9,210 nt of DNA, taken from NCBI GenBank assembly GCA_003230195.1, contig QIHH01000262.1, forward strand, positions 1 to 9,210, written 5' to 3'. Shown here in pieces: positions 1 through 7,900 of this stretch. This stretch comes from Gammaproteobacteria bacterium. Lineage in GTDB: Bacteria > Pseudomonadota > Gammaproteobacteria > SZUA-140. Both the position numbers and the translations under genes were made by a program. The notes beneath the pieces were generated by a model. It made no database searches and was not told where the DNA came from. It worked only from the letters and a program-made list of their open reading frames with translations. How positions within the stretch are numbered: the stretch's first letter is position 1; each line of letters begins with the position of its first letter.

Positions 1-36
1 CATGCCACATTTACGACCGACGATACCAATCGACAT
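1..36 (-). CDS. rplC: 50S ribosomal protein L3, N-terminal fragment (window edge)
   Basis: Only the first 12 codons lie in the window, reading MSIGIVGRKCGM. This matches the conserved N-terminus of bacterial ribosomal protein L3 (MxxGLxGxKxGMT), an early-assembly 23S rRNA-binding protein of the large subunit. The start is ATG at 36-34. It is preceded by an AGAGG Shine-Dalgarno sequence (49-45) with 8 nt spacing, which supports this start. The gene follows rpsJ with a gap of 25 nt and no terminator, as in the S10 operon order rpsJ-rplC-rplD. The rest of the gene runs off the left edge. The identification rests on the short peptide plus gene order, which together are convincing. Confidence 0.9.
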   Translation of the reverse strand, partial: MSIGIVGRKCGM

Positions 37-61
37 TGCTAAAACCTCTATACTGTACGTA

Positions 62-370
62 TTAGTTCAGTTTAATTTGAACATCCACACCGGCAGCCAA
101 ATCAAGCTGCATCAGTGCGTCAACCGTTTTATCTGTTGGATCAACGATATCCATCATGCGTTTATGCGTTCTAATCTCATACTGATCTCGCGCATCCTTA
201 TTAACATGCGGAGAAATCAGGATGGTAAAGCGTTCTTTCTTCGTTGGAAGCGGAATAGGCCCCTTCACATGGGAACCAGTTCTCTTGGCCGTCTCAACAA
301 TTTCTCTAGCCGACTGATCAATTAGTCGGTGATCAAATGCTTTCAAGCGTATACGTATTCTTTGACTAGA
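62..370 (-). CDS. rpsJ: 30S ribosomal protein S10 (NusE); start codon not resolved
   Basis: Ribosomal protein S10 sits in the head of the 30S subunit and, as NusE, pairs with NusB in transcription antitermination. The reading frame gives [18 protein letters not shown], then the conserved loop region ([20 protein letters not shown]), [15 protein letters not shown] and a C-terminal [13 protein letters not shown], ending at TAA (64-62). Counting back to E. coli length (103 residues), the initiator Met should be at 373-371, but that codon is GGA. No ATG, GTG or TTG lies in frame between the tuf stop and TTG 346-344. Starting at that TTG would give 94 residues and would delete the conserved RIRIR strand. 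AUA codons at 358 and 352 are rare-start alternatives. An AGGA motif (374-371) lies almost where the start should be. The coordinates given here mark the conserved coding part. The tuf stop is only a few bases upstream and rplC follows after 25 nt. Confidence 0.9.
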   Translation of the reverse strand, partial: SSQRIRIRLKAFDHRLIDQSAREIVETAKRTGSHVKGPIPLPTKKERFTILISPHVNKDARDQYEIRTHKRMMDIVDPTDKTVDALMQLDLAAGVDVQIKLN

Positions 371-376
371 TCCTAA

Positions 377-1567
377 TCATTCAATAATTTTAGAAACTAC
401 ACCCGCACCAACAGTGCGGCCACCTTCACGAATCGCGAATCGCAACCCGTCACTCATGGCAATCGGTGCAATCAAGGTAACTGTCATTGCTACATTGTCA
501 CCAGGCATCACCATCTCAGTACCTTCTGGAAGCTCACATGCACCCGTTACGTCCGTCGTACGGAAGTAAAACTGGGGGCGATATCCCTGAAAGAATGGAG
601 TATGACGTCCCCCTTCATCTTTGTTCAAAATATAAATCTCTGCTTCAAAAACAGTGTGAGGTTTGATCGAACCCGGTGCACAAAGCACCTGGCCACGCTC
701 GACATCTTCACGTTTGGTGCCACGCAGTAGAACGCCTACATTGTCGCCCGCTTCACCCTGATCTAGCAGCTTGCGGAACATTTCCACACCGGTACAGGTT
801 GTTTTTACGCTATCTTTAATACCAACAATTTCAATTTCTTCACCAACCTTAACAACACCTTGCTCAATACGACCAGTCACAACAGTACCGCGACCTGATA
901 TAGAGAACACGTCCTCTACTGGCATCAGGAAAGCACCATCTATCGCTCGTTCTGGCTGTGGAATGTATGTATCCAGTGCATCGATCAACTTGGCAATCGC
1001 CTGTGTACCGATTTCGCTGTCGTCGCCTTCCAACGCTTTCAACGCGGAGCCGATTATAACAGGTGTATCGTCTCCTGGGAAATCATACTTATCTAACAGT
1101 TCACGAACTTCCATTTCAACCAGTTCAAGCAGCTCATCATCATCAACCATGTCCGCTTTGTTCAGGAACACAATAATATAAGGCACACCTACTTGGCGTG
1201 CCAGCAGGATATGCTCACGTGTCTGAGGCATTGGGCCATCAGCAGCAGAACAAACCAGAATAGCGCCGTCCATCTGCGCAGCGCCCGTAATCATGTTTTT
1301 CACATAATCAGCATGCCCTGGGCAATCCACATGTGCGTAGTGACGATTCTCTGACTCATACTCAACGTGGGCTGTCGCAATCGTGATGCCGCGCGCACGC
1401 TCTTCAGGGGCGCTATCAATCTGATCGTAACCCTTAGCGTCACCACCAAATTGCTTCGCCTGCGTCACTGTCAGCGCTGCTGTCAGCGTTGTTTTACCAT
1501 GATCAACATGACCAATTGTGCCGACATTCACATGGGGCTTATTTCGTTCGAATTTTTCCTTGGACAC
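377..1567 (-). CDS. tuf: Translation elongation factor Tu
   Basis: EF-Tu is the GTPase that delivers aminoacyl-tRNA to the ribosomal A site. The 396-residue product has the usual proteobacterial length and all nucleotide-binding motifs: GHVDHGKT (19-26, P loop), RGIT (59-62, switch I), DCPGH (81-85, with the catalytic His85), NKAD (136-139) and SAL (174-176). Domains 2 and 3 follow, with the RGTVVTGR signature and the C-terminal [14 protein letters not shown]. The start is GTG (1567-1565), with an AGAGGT Shine-Dalgarno sequence (1581-1576) 8 nt upstream. The stop is TGA. It is the str-operon copy, immediately downstream of fusA. Many gammaproteobacteria carry a second tuf elsewhere, which cannot be seen here. 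No separate promoter is evident in the short fusA-tuf gap, so the gene is probably co-transcribed with fusA. The sequence looks intact. Confidence 0.98.
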   Translation of the reverse strand: MSKEKFERNKPHVNVGTIGHVDHGKTTLTAALTVTQAKQFGGDAKGYDQIDSAPEERARGITIATAHVEYESENRHYAHVDCPGHADYVKNMITGAAQMDGAILVCSAADGPMPQTREHILLARQVGVPYIIVFLNKADMVDDDELLELVEMEVRELLDKYDFPGDDTPVIIGSALKALEGDDSEIGTQAIAKLIDALDTYIPQPERAIDGAFLMPVEDVFSISGRGTVVTGRIEQGVVKVGEEIEIVGIKDSVKTTCTGVEMFRKLLDQGEAGDNVGVLLRGTKREDVERGQVLCAPGSIKPHTVFEAEIYILNKDEGGRHTPFFQGYRPQFYFRTTDVTGACELPEGTEMVMPGDNVAMTVTLIAPIAMSDGLRFAIREGGRTVGAGVVSKIIE

Positions 1568-1616
1568 TGTTTTATACCTCTTTCTACAAAGTCGTTAACG
1601 CAAAATCTTACGATGC

Positions 1617-1655
1617 CTACTTAATGACGCCATCTACTACACTACTAGCCTGACT
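1617..1655 (-). other. fusA: Displaced C-terminal tail of EF-G in the +1 frame
   Basis: Reading one base later from within the AGT-GAG codons (about 1659-1653) gives [12 protein letters not shown] followed by TAG (1619-1617). Joined to the preceding FSKYS it makes [15 protein letters not shown]. This aligns without a gap to the family's usual ending of the type KYxEAPSNVAxAIIK: Ser, Val and the final Ile-Lys fall at matching positions. The repaired protein would be 696 residues, a normal EF-G length, and the gap to tuf would shrink from 77 to 49 nt. The segment is therefore almost certainly the rest of fusA and not an independent ORF. Whether the extra base is real or a sequencing error cannot be told from this sequence alone. 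Confidence 0.75.
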
Positions 1656-3708
1656 CACTATACTTGGAAAATACCATCGTATAGGTCGCGCGCCCCTGCG
1701 TAGCTGAACGCAAATCCGTAGCATATCCAAACATCGCTGCCAGCGGTACTTCTGCCTTGATAATCTTACCGGCAGGCGCATCACCCATTCCCTGCACCAA
1801 GCCATGACGACGATTAAGATCGCCTATCACATCCCCCATATAATCTTCCGGGGTTACCACTTCCACCTGCATCACCGGCTCTAATATGACAGGATCCGCA
1901 GTTAACGCCCCTTCCCTGAAAGCCATTGAGCCTGCAATCTTGAACGCCACTTCATTCGAATCCACTTCGTGGTACGAACCATCAAACAGCGTTACTTTTA
2001 CATCTACCATCGGGTATCCAGCTAGAACACCACTTTGCATCTGCTCATGCGCCCCTCTATCAACTGCAGCAATAAACTCTTGGGGAACCGCTCCACCCAC
2101 AATTGCATCTTCAAACTCATAACCAGCGCCAGACTCTAGTGGCTCAATACGCAACCAAACGTGCCCATATTGACCACGCCCACCCGATTGACGTATAAAT
2201 TTCGCCTCATGCTCAACGGCCTTGCGGATCGCTTCACGGTAAGCAACTTGTGGTGCGCCAACGTTCGCGGCAACACCAAACTCACGCTTCAATCTATCGA
2301 CAATGATTTCAAGATGAAGCTCACCCATCCCTGAAATAATTATCTGTCCGGTCTCCTCATCCGTATGCATCCGAAAAGAGGGATCCTCTGCTGCTAGTTT
2401 ACCTAATGCTAACCCCATCTTCTCCTGATCTGCTGTCGTTTTCGGCTCTACTGCGACCGATATCACAGGCTCAGGAAACTCCATACGCTCAAGGGTTACA
2501 ACATTATTAACATCACACAACGTATCACCTGTGGTGACATCTTTCAGCCCAATAGCTGCGGCGATATCACCCGCCCTCACTTCTTTTATCTCTTCACGAC
2601 TATTCGCATGCATCTGAACAATGCGGCCAATGCGCTCTTTCTTACCTTTAACAGGATTGTAGACACTGTCACCAGTGCGTATCACACCCGAGTAAACCCT
2701 AAAAAATGCCAATGTACCCACAAAAGAGTCAGTCGCAATCTTAAACGCTAGTGCGGCAAAAGACGCTTCATCCTGCGGCAGACACTCGGCCTCAGTCCCG
2801 TCAGCATCATCCAGCGCTCCTTTAATCACCGGGACTTCTGTCGGCGACGGTAAGTACTCAACAACCGCATCTAACATTGCCTGTACGCCTTTATTCTTAA
2901 AGGCGGAGCCACACAATACCACCACGATTTCATTCTCAATGGTACGGCTTCGCAATCCCAGTTTTATCTCATCAATCGAAAGCGCTTCGTGCTCAAGGTA
3001 TTTATCCATTAATGCTTCATTTGCATCTGCAGCTGCTTCAACAAGTTGCTCACGCCACTCTTCACACTCAGCCAGCATTTCTACAGGAATATCGCGTTCT
3101 TCAAACGACATCCCCTTGGACGCCTCATCCCAGTAAATTGCCTTCATTTTAATGAGGTCTACAACCCCTTCAAACGTTTCTTCAGCACCAATTGGCAATT
3201 GAAGTGGCACTGGCGAAGCGCCTAAGCGCTCTTTAATTTGCTCAACGACACGCAAAAAATCTGCGCCGGAGCGGTCCATCTTATTAACAAATGCAAGCCT
3301 CGGTACCGAGTAGCGATTTGCCTGTCTCCACACAGTTTCAGACTGTGGTTCAACTCCACCGACTGCACAAAATATGGCGCATGCAGCGTCCAGTACTCGT
3401 AGTGAGCGCTCCACTTCGATTGTAAAATCGACGTGGCCAGGTGTATCAATTATGTTGATACGGTGCTGAGGAAATTGCTTCTCCATTCCCTCCCAAAAAC
3501 AGGTTGTTGCTGCAGAGGTAATGGTAATACCTCGTTCCTGCTCTTGTGCCATCCAGTCCATCGTGGCAGTACCGTCATGTACCTCACCAATCTTATGCGA
3601 AATACCCGTGTAGTATAAAATTCGCTCAGTAGTGGTTGTCTTTCCCGCATCAATATGGGCCATGATGCCTATATTGCGATAATGCTCTATCGGGGTTTTT
3701 CTAGCCAC
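1645..3708 (-). CDS. fusA: Translation elongation factor G (C-terminus frameshifted)
   Basis: EF-G is the GTPase that drives translocation and, with RRF, ribosome recycling. The G domain is complete: AHIDAGKT (17-24), RGITITSA (59-66), DTPGH (88-92), NKMD (142-145) and SAFK (268-271). Domains II to V follow, including the GGRGQYGHV segment and SYHEVDS of domain IV and the RR-G…[16 protein letters not shown] region of domain V. Two in-frame GTG codons are candidate starts, 3714 and 3708. I prefer 3708 because it gives the family N-terminus [14 protein letters not shown] and lies 8 nt from the AGGTG part of the Shine-Dalgarno sequence; 3714 would be only 2 nt away. The frame closes at TAG (1647-1645) after FSKYSESG, giving 687 residues. 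It lacks the final helix seen in relatives (E. coli ends APSNVAQAVIEARGK). That tail is readable in the +1 frame and is listed separately. The gene follows rpsG by 28 nt. Confidence 0.96.
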   Translation of the reverse strand: MARKTPIEHYRNIGIMAHIDAGKTTTTERILYYTGISHKIGEVHDGTATMDWMAQEQERGITITSAATTCFWEGMEKQFPQHRINIIDTPGHVDFTIEVERSLRVLDAACAIFCAVGGVEPQSETVWRQANRYSVPRLAFVNKMDRSGADFLRVVEQIKERLGASPVPLQLPIGAEETFEGVVDLIKMKAIYWDEASKGMSFEERDIPVEMLAECEEWREQLVEAAADANEALMDKYLEHEALSIDEIKLGLRSRTIENEIVVVLCGSAFKNKGVQAMLDAVVEYLPSPTEVPVIKGALDDADGTEAECLPQDEASFAALAFKIATDSFVGTLAFFRVYSGVIRTGDSVYNPVKGKKERIGRIVQMHANSREEIKEVRAGDIAAAIGLKDVTTGDTLCDVNNVVTLERMEFPEPVISVAVEPKTTADQEKMGLALGKLAAEDPSFRMHTDEETGQIIISGMGELHLEIIVDRLKREFGVAANVGAPQVAYREAIRKAVEHEAKFIRQSGGRGQYGHVWLRIEPLESGAGYEFEDAIVGGAVPQEFIAAVDRGAHEQMQSGVLAGYPMVDVKVTLFDGSYHEVDSNEVAFKIAGSMAFREGALTADPVILEPVMQVEVVTPEDYMGDVIGDLNRRHGLVQGMGDAPAGKIIKAEVPLAAMFGYATDLRSATQGRATYTMVFSKYSESG

Positions 3709-3716
3709 AACCACTG

Positions 3717-3723
3717 CACCTTC
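3717..3723 (-). promoter_or_regulatory. Ribosome binding site deciding the fusA start
   Basis: GAAGGTG at 3723-3717 complements the 3' end of 16S rRNA (AGGTG pairs with CACCT). It lies 8 nt before GTG 3708 but only 2 nt before GTG 3714. This favours the downstream GTG, which also gives the conserved MARKTP N-terminus. Confidence 0.6.
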
Positions 3724-3736
3724 AAGTTTTCAGGTG

Positions 3737-4207
3737 CTACCAACGGTAATGTGAAAAAGCCTTATTTGCCTCAGCCATACGATGCACATCTTCACGCTTT
3801 TTCACCGCGCTTCCGCGACTTTCGCATGCATCCATTATCTCACCAGCCAAGCGCAGCCCCATTGATTTTTCACCACGGGCGCGCGCGGCATCCACCAACC
3901 ATCGCATTGCAAGTGTCACACTACGATTGGCGCGGACTTCGATCGGCACCTGGTAAGTTGCACCACCAACACGACGAGACTTCACTTCAACCAGTGGACG
4001 GATGTTCTCCAGTGCTTTATTAAAAGACTCAACAGGCTCGGCATGACCTTTTTCAGTGATCTGGTCAAGCGCACCATATACAATTTTTTCCGCAACAGAT
4101 TTCTTACCGCTATTCATCAGGATGTTGACAAATTTAGCCAGCGTCACATTCCCGAATTTAGGATCAGGAAGGATTTCTCTTTTGGCGACAACTCTTCTTC
4201 TAGGCAT
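3737..4207 (-). CDS. rpsG: 30S ribosomal protein S7
   Basis: S7 is the primary binding protein that starts assembly of the 30S head by binding the 3' domain of 16S rRNA, and it lines the mRNA exit channel next to the E site. The 156-residue product matches the common bacterial length. It has [18 protein letters not shown] at the N-terminus, the long beta-hairpin region with [15 protein letters not shown], then RALAMRWLV-like and ARARGEKSM helices, and the conserved C-terminal [20 protein letters not shown]. The start is ATG 4207-4205. The Shine-Dalgarno sequence is weak (GAG about 10 nt upstream), so initiation may depend on coupling to rpsL, whose stop is 26 nt upstream. In E. coli, S7 represses the str operon by binding a longer rpsL-rpsG spacer; that site has no room here. 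The gene is intact. Confidence 0.98.
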   Translation of the reverse strand: MPRRRVVAKREILPDPKFGNVTLAKFVNILMNSGKKSVAEKIVYGALDQITEKGHAEPVESFNKALENIRPLVEVKSRRVGGATYQVPIEVRANRSVTLAMRWLVDAARARGEKSMGLRLAGEIMDACESRGSAVKKREDVHRMAEANKAFSHYRW

Positions 4208-4233
4208 TACTTACAGTCTCGTATGAATTATTT

Positions 4234-4608
4234 TTAAGATTTTGGACGCTTGGTGCCGTACTTAGAGCGACCCTGACGACGACCATCAACACCAGAAGTA
4301 TCAAGGCTACCGCGAACGGTATGATAGCGAACACCGGGTAGGTCTTTTACACGGCCACCACGAATCAAAACAACGGAATGTTCCTGTAGATTATGCCCTT
4401 CACCACCGATATAGGTCGAAACTTCCATGCTGTTCGTCAAGCGAACACGCGCTACCTTTCTCAGTGCTGAGTTAGGCTTTTTCGGGGTTGTTGTGTAGAC
4501 GCGAGTACATACACCACGTTTCTGCGGACACCCTTCTAGGGCCGGCACGGTGCTCTTCGCTTTTTTGCGACCGCGTGGTTTGCGTACCAATTGATTCGTT
4601 GTTGCCAT
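4234..4608 (-). CDS. rpsL: 30S ribosomal protein S12
   Basis: S12 sits at the decoding centre of the small subunit and controls accuracy of tRNA selection. The product is 124 residues, the same as E. coli. It has [15 protein letters not shown] at the N-terminus, the [17 protein letters not shown] loop, [31 protein letters not shown] and a KRPKS tail. Counting the initiator Met, Lys43 and Lys88 are both the wild-type residues, as is Pro91, so this gene encodes the streptomycin-sensitive form. Asp89 is the residue that RimO methylthiolates in many bacteria. The start is ATG 4608-4606, with TAGGT (4618-4614) as Shine-Dalgarno sequence; AGG ends 6 nt before the start. It is the first gene of the str operon, preceded by a promoter and a leader of about 140 nt, and followed by rpsG after 26 nt. 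Confidence 0.98.
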   Translation of the reverse strand: MATTNQLVRKPRGRKKAKSTVPALEGCPQKRGVCTRVYTTTPKKPNSALRKVARVRLTNSMEVSTYIGGEGHNLQEHSVVLIRGGRVKDLPGVRYHTVRGSLDTSGVDGRRQGRSKYGTKRPKS

Positions 4609-4748
4609 GCCTTACCTATCTCCAGCCAAAATACTTAATAAGTGTTCAAGCAAAGGCCCCAGCCATTTATTATGAAAGAGCCTTCAACCAAACCAAACAC
4701 TTAACATTAAAATTGCCTCCACAGAACGACATTTATCTCTCTGCGAAG
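4609..4748 (-). promoter_or_regulatory. str operon 5' leader (untranslated region)
   Basis: This is the stretch between the inferred transcription start (about 4749) and the rpsL ATG. It can fold into a long two-tier hairpin. The outer stem pairs 4703-4693 with 4649-4639 (8 Watson-Crick pairs followed by 3 G-U pairs). The inner stem pairs 4686-4677 with 4660-4651 (10 pairs, several G-U) around a 16-nt loop. A strong GGAGG (4720-4716) precedes a 7-codon ORF that overlaps the left arm. The rpsL ribosome binding site (4623-4610) lies outside the hairpin. The layout suggests a regulatory leader, but no known leader family is recognised. The folding was done by eye. Confidence 0.45.
4684..4707 (-). 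other. Possible 7-residue leader peptide ORF (MLSVWFG)
   Basis: ATG at 4707-4705 follows a full GGAGG (4720-4716) at an ideal 8-nt spacing and reads MLSVWFG to TGA (4686-4684). This is a stronger ribosome binding site than that of rpsL or rpsG. The ORF overlaps the left arm of the leader hairpin, so ribosomes translating it would open that stem. It may be a real leader peptide, a ribosome standby site, or chance. There is no run of a single codon type as in classical amino-acid attenuators. Confidence 0.3.
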
Positions 4749-4755
4749 CCGCGAA

Positions 4756-4784
4756 ATTTTATGGATATTACACTCCGCTGTCAA
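4756..4784 (-). promoter_or_regulatory. Sigma-70 promoter of the str operon
   Basis: The -35 box TTGACA (4784-4779) is perfect consensus. The spacer is exactly 17 nt, and the -10 box TAAAAT (4761-4756) differs from consensus at one base. Transcription should start near 4749. The discriminator just after the -10 box, TTCGCGGC, is GC-rich, a feature of stringently controlled ribosomal promoters. Upstream lies A/T-rich DNA with a run of eight T (about 4827-4820), which could act as an UP-like element. The promoter sits between the rpoC terminator and rpsL, so it should drive rpsL-rpsG-fusA-tuf and, as nothing stops it, rpsJ and rplC. Confidence 0.85.
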
Positions 4785-4879
4785 GTACCGATGCAATAAA
4801 ACACAGATTAATTACCAAAAAAAACTAGAATTCGCTCACGTAACAGAATAATCCTTTCCGTACCCTGCTCATCCCAGAC

Positions 4880-4916
4880 AAAAAAGATGGCGGGCAACAA
4901 TACTCGTGCCCGCCAT
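4880..4916 (-). terminator. Intrinsic terminator after rpoC
   Basis: A perfect 10-bp stem, ATGGCGGGCA pairing with TGCCCGCCAT (4916-4907 with 4896-4887 on the transcribed strand), encloses a 10-nt loop. It is followed after one C by six T residues (4885-4880). This is a strong Rho-independent terminator on the minus strand, 80 bp past the rpoC stop. It separates the rpoBC unit from the str operon. On the plus strand the hairpin is not followed by a comparable T run. Confidence 0.9.
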
Positions 4917-4996
4917 GTTACTAGGTTTTACCACCATGATATAAAAAATTAGCCTCTTTTTTTGACTAATTCTTCAACTCGCTTATTTTTTGACAA

Positions 4997-7900
4997 TTAA
5001 GACTCAGTCAGTGCCTGGCGTAGCGCCTCTTCCACTTCGCTACTCGTCGGCCCCTTATCAACAACCAGCTTCTGCTTCGCCTCTTCTTCCTTGCGACGTC
5101 GTTCATTATGATAAGCCATTCCTGTTCCCGCTGGAATCAAACGACCCACTATGACATTCTCCTTCAAACCACGAAGCTCATCACGCTTACCGCATACGGC
5201 TGCCTCAGTCAAAACACGCGTTGTCTCTTGGAATGAAGCCGCTGAAACAAATGATTCTGTTGCAAGAGAAGCTTTGGTAATTCCCAGTAAAATATTGATA
5301 TAAGTCGCGGGTGTCTTACCAGCTGTCCGTATCACATCATTTTCAACCAACAAGCGCGCACGTTCAACCTGTTCACCCTTAATGAACGGTGCATCACCAG
5401 GCTCTACTACCTCAACCTTACGCAACATCTGACGTACAATGACTTCAATGTGCTTATCATTAATTTTCACGCCCTGCAGGCGATAGACATCCTGCACTTC
5501 ATTAACGATATAGTTAGCCAGCGTCTCAATACCCAGTAATCGCAAAATATCGTGTGGAGCAGGTGCACCATCAGCGACCATCTCGCCCTTCTCAACATGC
5601 TCACCTTCAAACACGGTGATATGGCGCCATTTGGGGATCAACGTCTCATAACGTTCACCATCCACCCCGACGATAACCAAGCGCTGCTTACCTTTGGTTT
5701 CCTTACCAAAACCAATGGTACCGCTGATTTCAGCCAGAATCGCAGGATCTTTGGGCTTACGCGCTTCGAATAGATCTGCAACACGTGGTAGACCACCCGT
5801 AATATCACGCGTTTTCGAGGACTCCTGCGGAATACGTGCAATCACGTCACCAACCTTTACTTCACTATTGTCTGCCATGTTAATAATCGCACCTGCAGGC
5901 AAGAAGTAAACAGCCGGGATGTCGGTACCAGCAAAGAAAATATCGTCGCCGTCTACAGTCGTGATTTTCATCATTGGGCGTAGGTCTTTAGCAGCGGCAC
6001 CGCGTGCCTTAGGGTCTGTTACAACCACACTTGACAGGCCAGTCACATCATCGGTTTCACTCTGAATGGTAATACCATCAATAAAGTCACTAAATTTCAG
6101 GCGACCAGCCACCTCAGTCACGATTGGATGCGTATGCGGATCCCAGTTAGCAAGTGTTTGGCCACCATCAACCGCATCGCCATCATTCACGCTAATCAAT
6201 GCACCATAAGGCACTTTGTAGCGCTCACGCTCACGACCGGTTTCATCCATCACAACTAACTCGCCAGAACGGGATACTGCGACGTTGATACCCGAGCTAT
6301 TCTGTACGAGTTTAATGTTATGCAGGCGAACATTACCGTTAGACTTAATCTGCACACTGTTAACAGCAACTGCACGAGACGCCGCGCCACCAATATGGAA
6401 CGTACGCATCGTTAGCTGTGTACCCGGCTCACCAATCGACTGCGCAGCAATAACACCGGTTGCTTCACCGATATTCACCTTATGACCACGGGCAAGATCA
6501 CGGCCGTAACAAGAGGCACAGATACCGTAACGGTTATCACAAGTGATCGCAGAACGCACCTTAACCTGATCAACACCCAGCTCTTCAAGGCGAGCGACAC
6601 CCGCTTCATCTAATAATGTGCCCGCTTCAACATAGATTTCAGTGCCATCAGTAGAGAGCACATCACTCGCGATAATACGGCCCAAGATACGTTCACCCAG
6701 CGGTTCAACAACATCACCACCTTCAATCAAAGGCGTCATTAACAGGCCGTTAGTGGTACCGCAATCTTCTTCAGTGATGACCATATCCTGTGCGACATCG
6801 ACCAAGCGACGCGTCAGGTAACCCGAGTTAGCTGTTTTCAGTGCGGTGTCGGCAAGGCCTTTACGCGCGCCATGAGTCGAAATAAAGTACTGCAATACAT
6901 TCAAGCCTTCACGAAAATTAGCCGTAATTGGTGTCTCAATAATTGAACCATCCGGTTTTGCCATCAGACCACGCATCCCCGCCAACTGACGAATCTGTGC
7001 GGCACTACCACGAGCACCGGAGTCAGCCATGATGTAAATTGAGTTAAATGAAGCTTGCTTAACCTTCTCACCTTTAGCATTCGTCACTGTCTCAGTACCC
7101 AACTTATCCATCATCGCTTTCGCAACCTGATCATTAGTGTGAGACCAGATATCAACCACCTTATTGTAGCGCTCGCCGTTAGTCACCAGGCCAGAGGCAT
7201 ACTGGCTTTGAATGTCTTTCACTTCATTCTCAGCGGTGGCAATAATCTCTTCTTTTTCTTCTGGAATCATCATGTCATTCACACCGACAGAGACGCCAGA
7301 TAACATCGCATATTTGAAGCCGGTATACATCAATTGATCAGCAAAGATCACCGTCTCTTTTAAACCAACACTGCGATAACAGATATTAATCAGACCAGAG
7401 ATCGCCTTTTTATTCATATCCTGGTTGACCAGATCAAATGCCATGCCATCAGGGAGAATCTCAGATAGCAATGCACGACCGGCAGTGGTTTCGTAACGCT
7501 TAAAGCTCTCTTTCTTTTCACTATTTTCATCCGTTAGTACTTCACGAATTCTCACAGTCACTTTTGCACTTAACTCAACCAGTTTATTTTCAAACGCACG
7601 ATGCACTTCAAGGATGTCAGAAAAGATCATCCCTTCACCGCGAGCATTAATCTTTTCACGCGTCATGCAGTAAAGTCCCAATACAACGTCCTGTGAAGGT
7701 ACGATGATCGGCTCACCATTCGCTGGAGACAGAATGTTATTGGTCGACATCATCAATGAACGCGCCTCAAGCTGCGCTTCAATCGATAGCGGTACATGAA
7801 CCGCCATCTGATCGCCATCAAAATCTGCGTTGAATGCGGTACAAACCAGTGGGTGAAGCTGAATCGCCTTGCCTTCAATCAATACCGGTTCAAACGCCTG

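Larger units (their letters stand above)
4609..4996. other. rpoC-rpsL intergenic region, contents
   Basis: This 388-bp stretch has no protein gene that I can support. From the rpoC side it holds a 15-codon in-frame continuation past the rpoC stop (to TAA 4951-4949), the rpoC terminator (4916-4880), about 95 bp of partly A/T-rich DNA without recognised signals, the str promoter (4784-4756), and the rpsL leader with its small ORF and hairpin. A plus-strand open frame across it has no family resemblance and covers the promoter and leader. Confidence 0.8.

Noticed and set aside
368..380. ATG overlapping the tuf stop (ATGA, 380-377) as the rpsJ start
   Set aside because: It is out of frame with rpsJ and hits TAG after four codons (MIRI). 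It could only serve with a +1 shift, for which there is no slippery sequence.
1568..1644. Possible separate tuf promoter or terminator in the fusA-tuf gap
   Set aside because: No hairpin with a T run and no pair of boxes near consensus could be found; only the tuf ribosome binding site is clear.
1617..1805. Minus-strand open frame inside the 3' end of fusA, 62 codons
   Set aside because: Most of it is an off-frame reading of EF-G coding sequence. Only its last 12 codons are meaningful, as the displaced EF-G tail; it is not a separate gene.
3655..4023. Plus-strand open frame of 122 codons antisense to rpsG and the fusA start
   Set aside because: It mirrors strongly conserved coding sequence and its residue composition is that of a shadow frame.
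4646..4666. Second tiny ORF in the str leader (MAGAFA)
   Set aside because: The nearest Shine-Dalgarno-like GAAGG is 14 nt upstream, too far for good initiation, and a seven-codon frame is easily random.
4488..4799. Plus-strand open frame of about 100 codons across the rpoC-rpsL gap
   Set aside because: It runs antisense over the rpsL start, the leader and the str promoter, resembles no family I know, and has no convincing promoter of its own.
4880..4920. Bidirectional function of the rpoC terminator
   Set aside because: On the plus strand the hairpin is followed by GTTACTAGGTTTTACC, which lacks a solid T tract, and there is no plus-strand gene to terminate.
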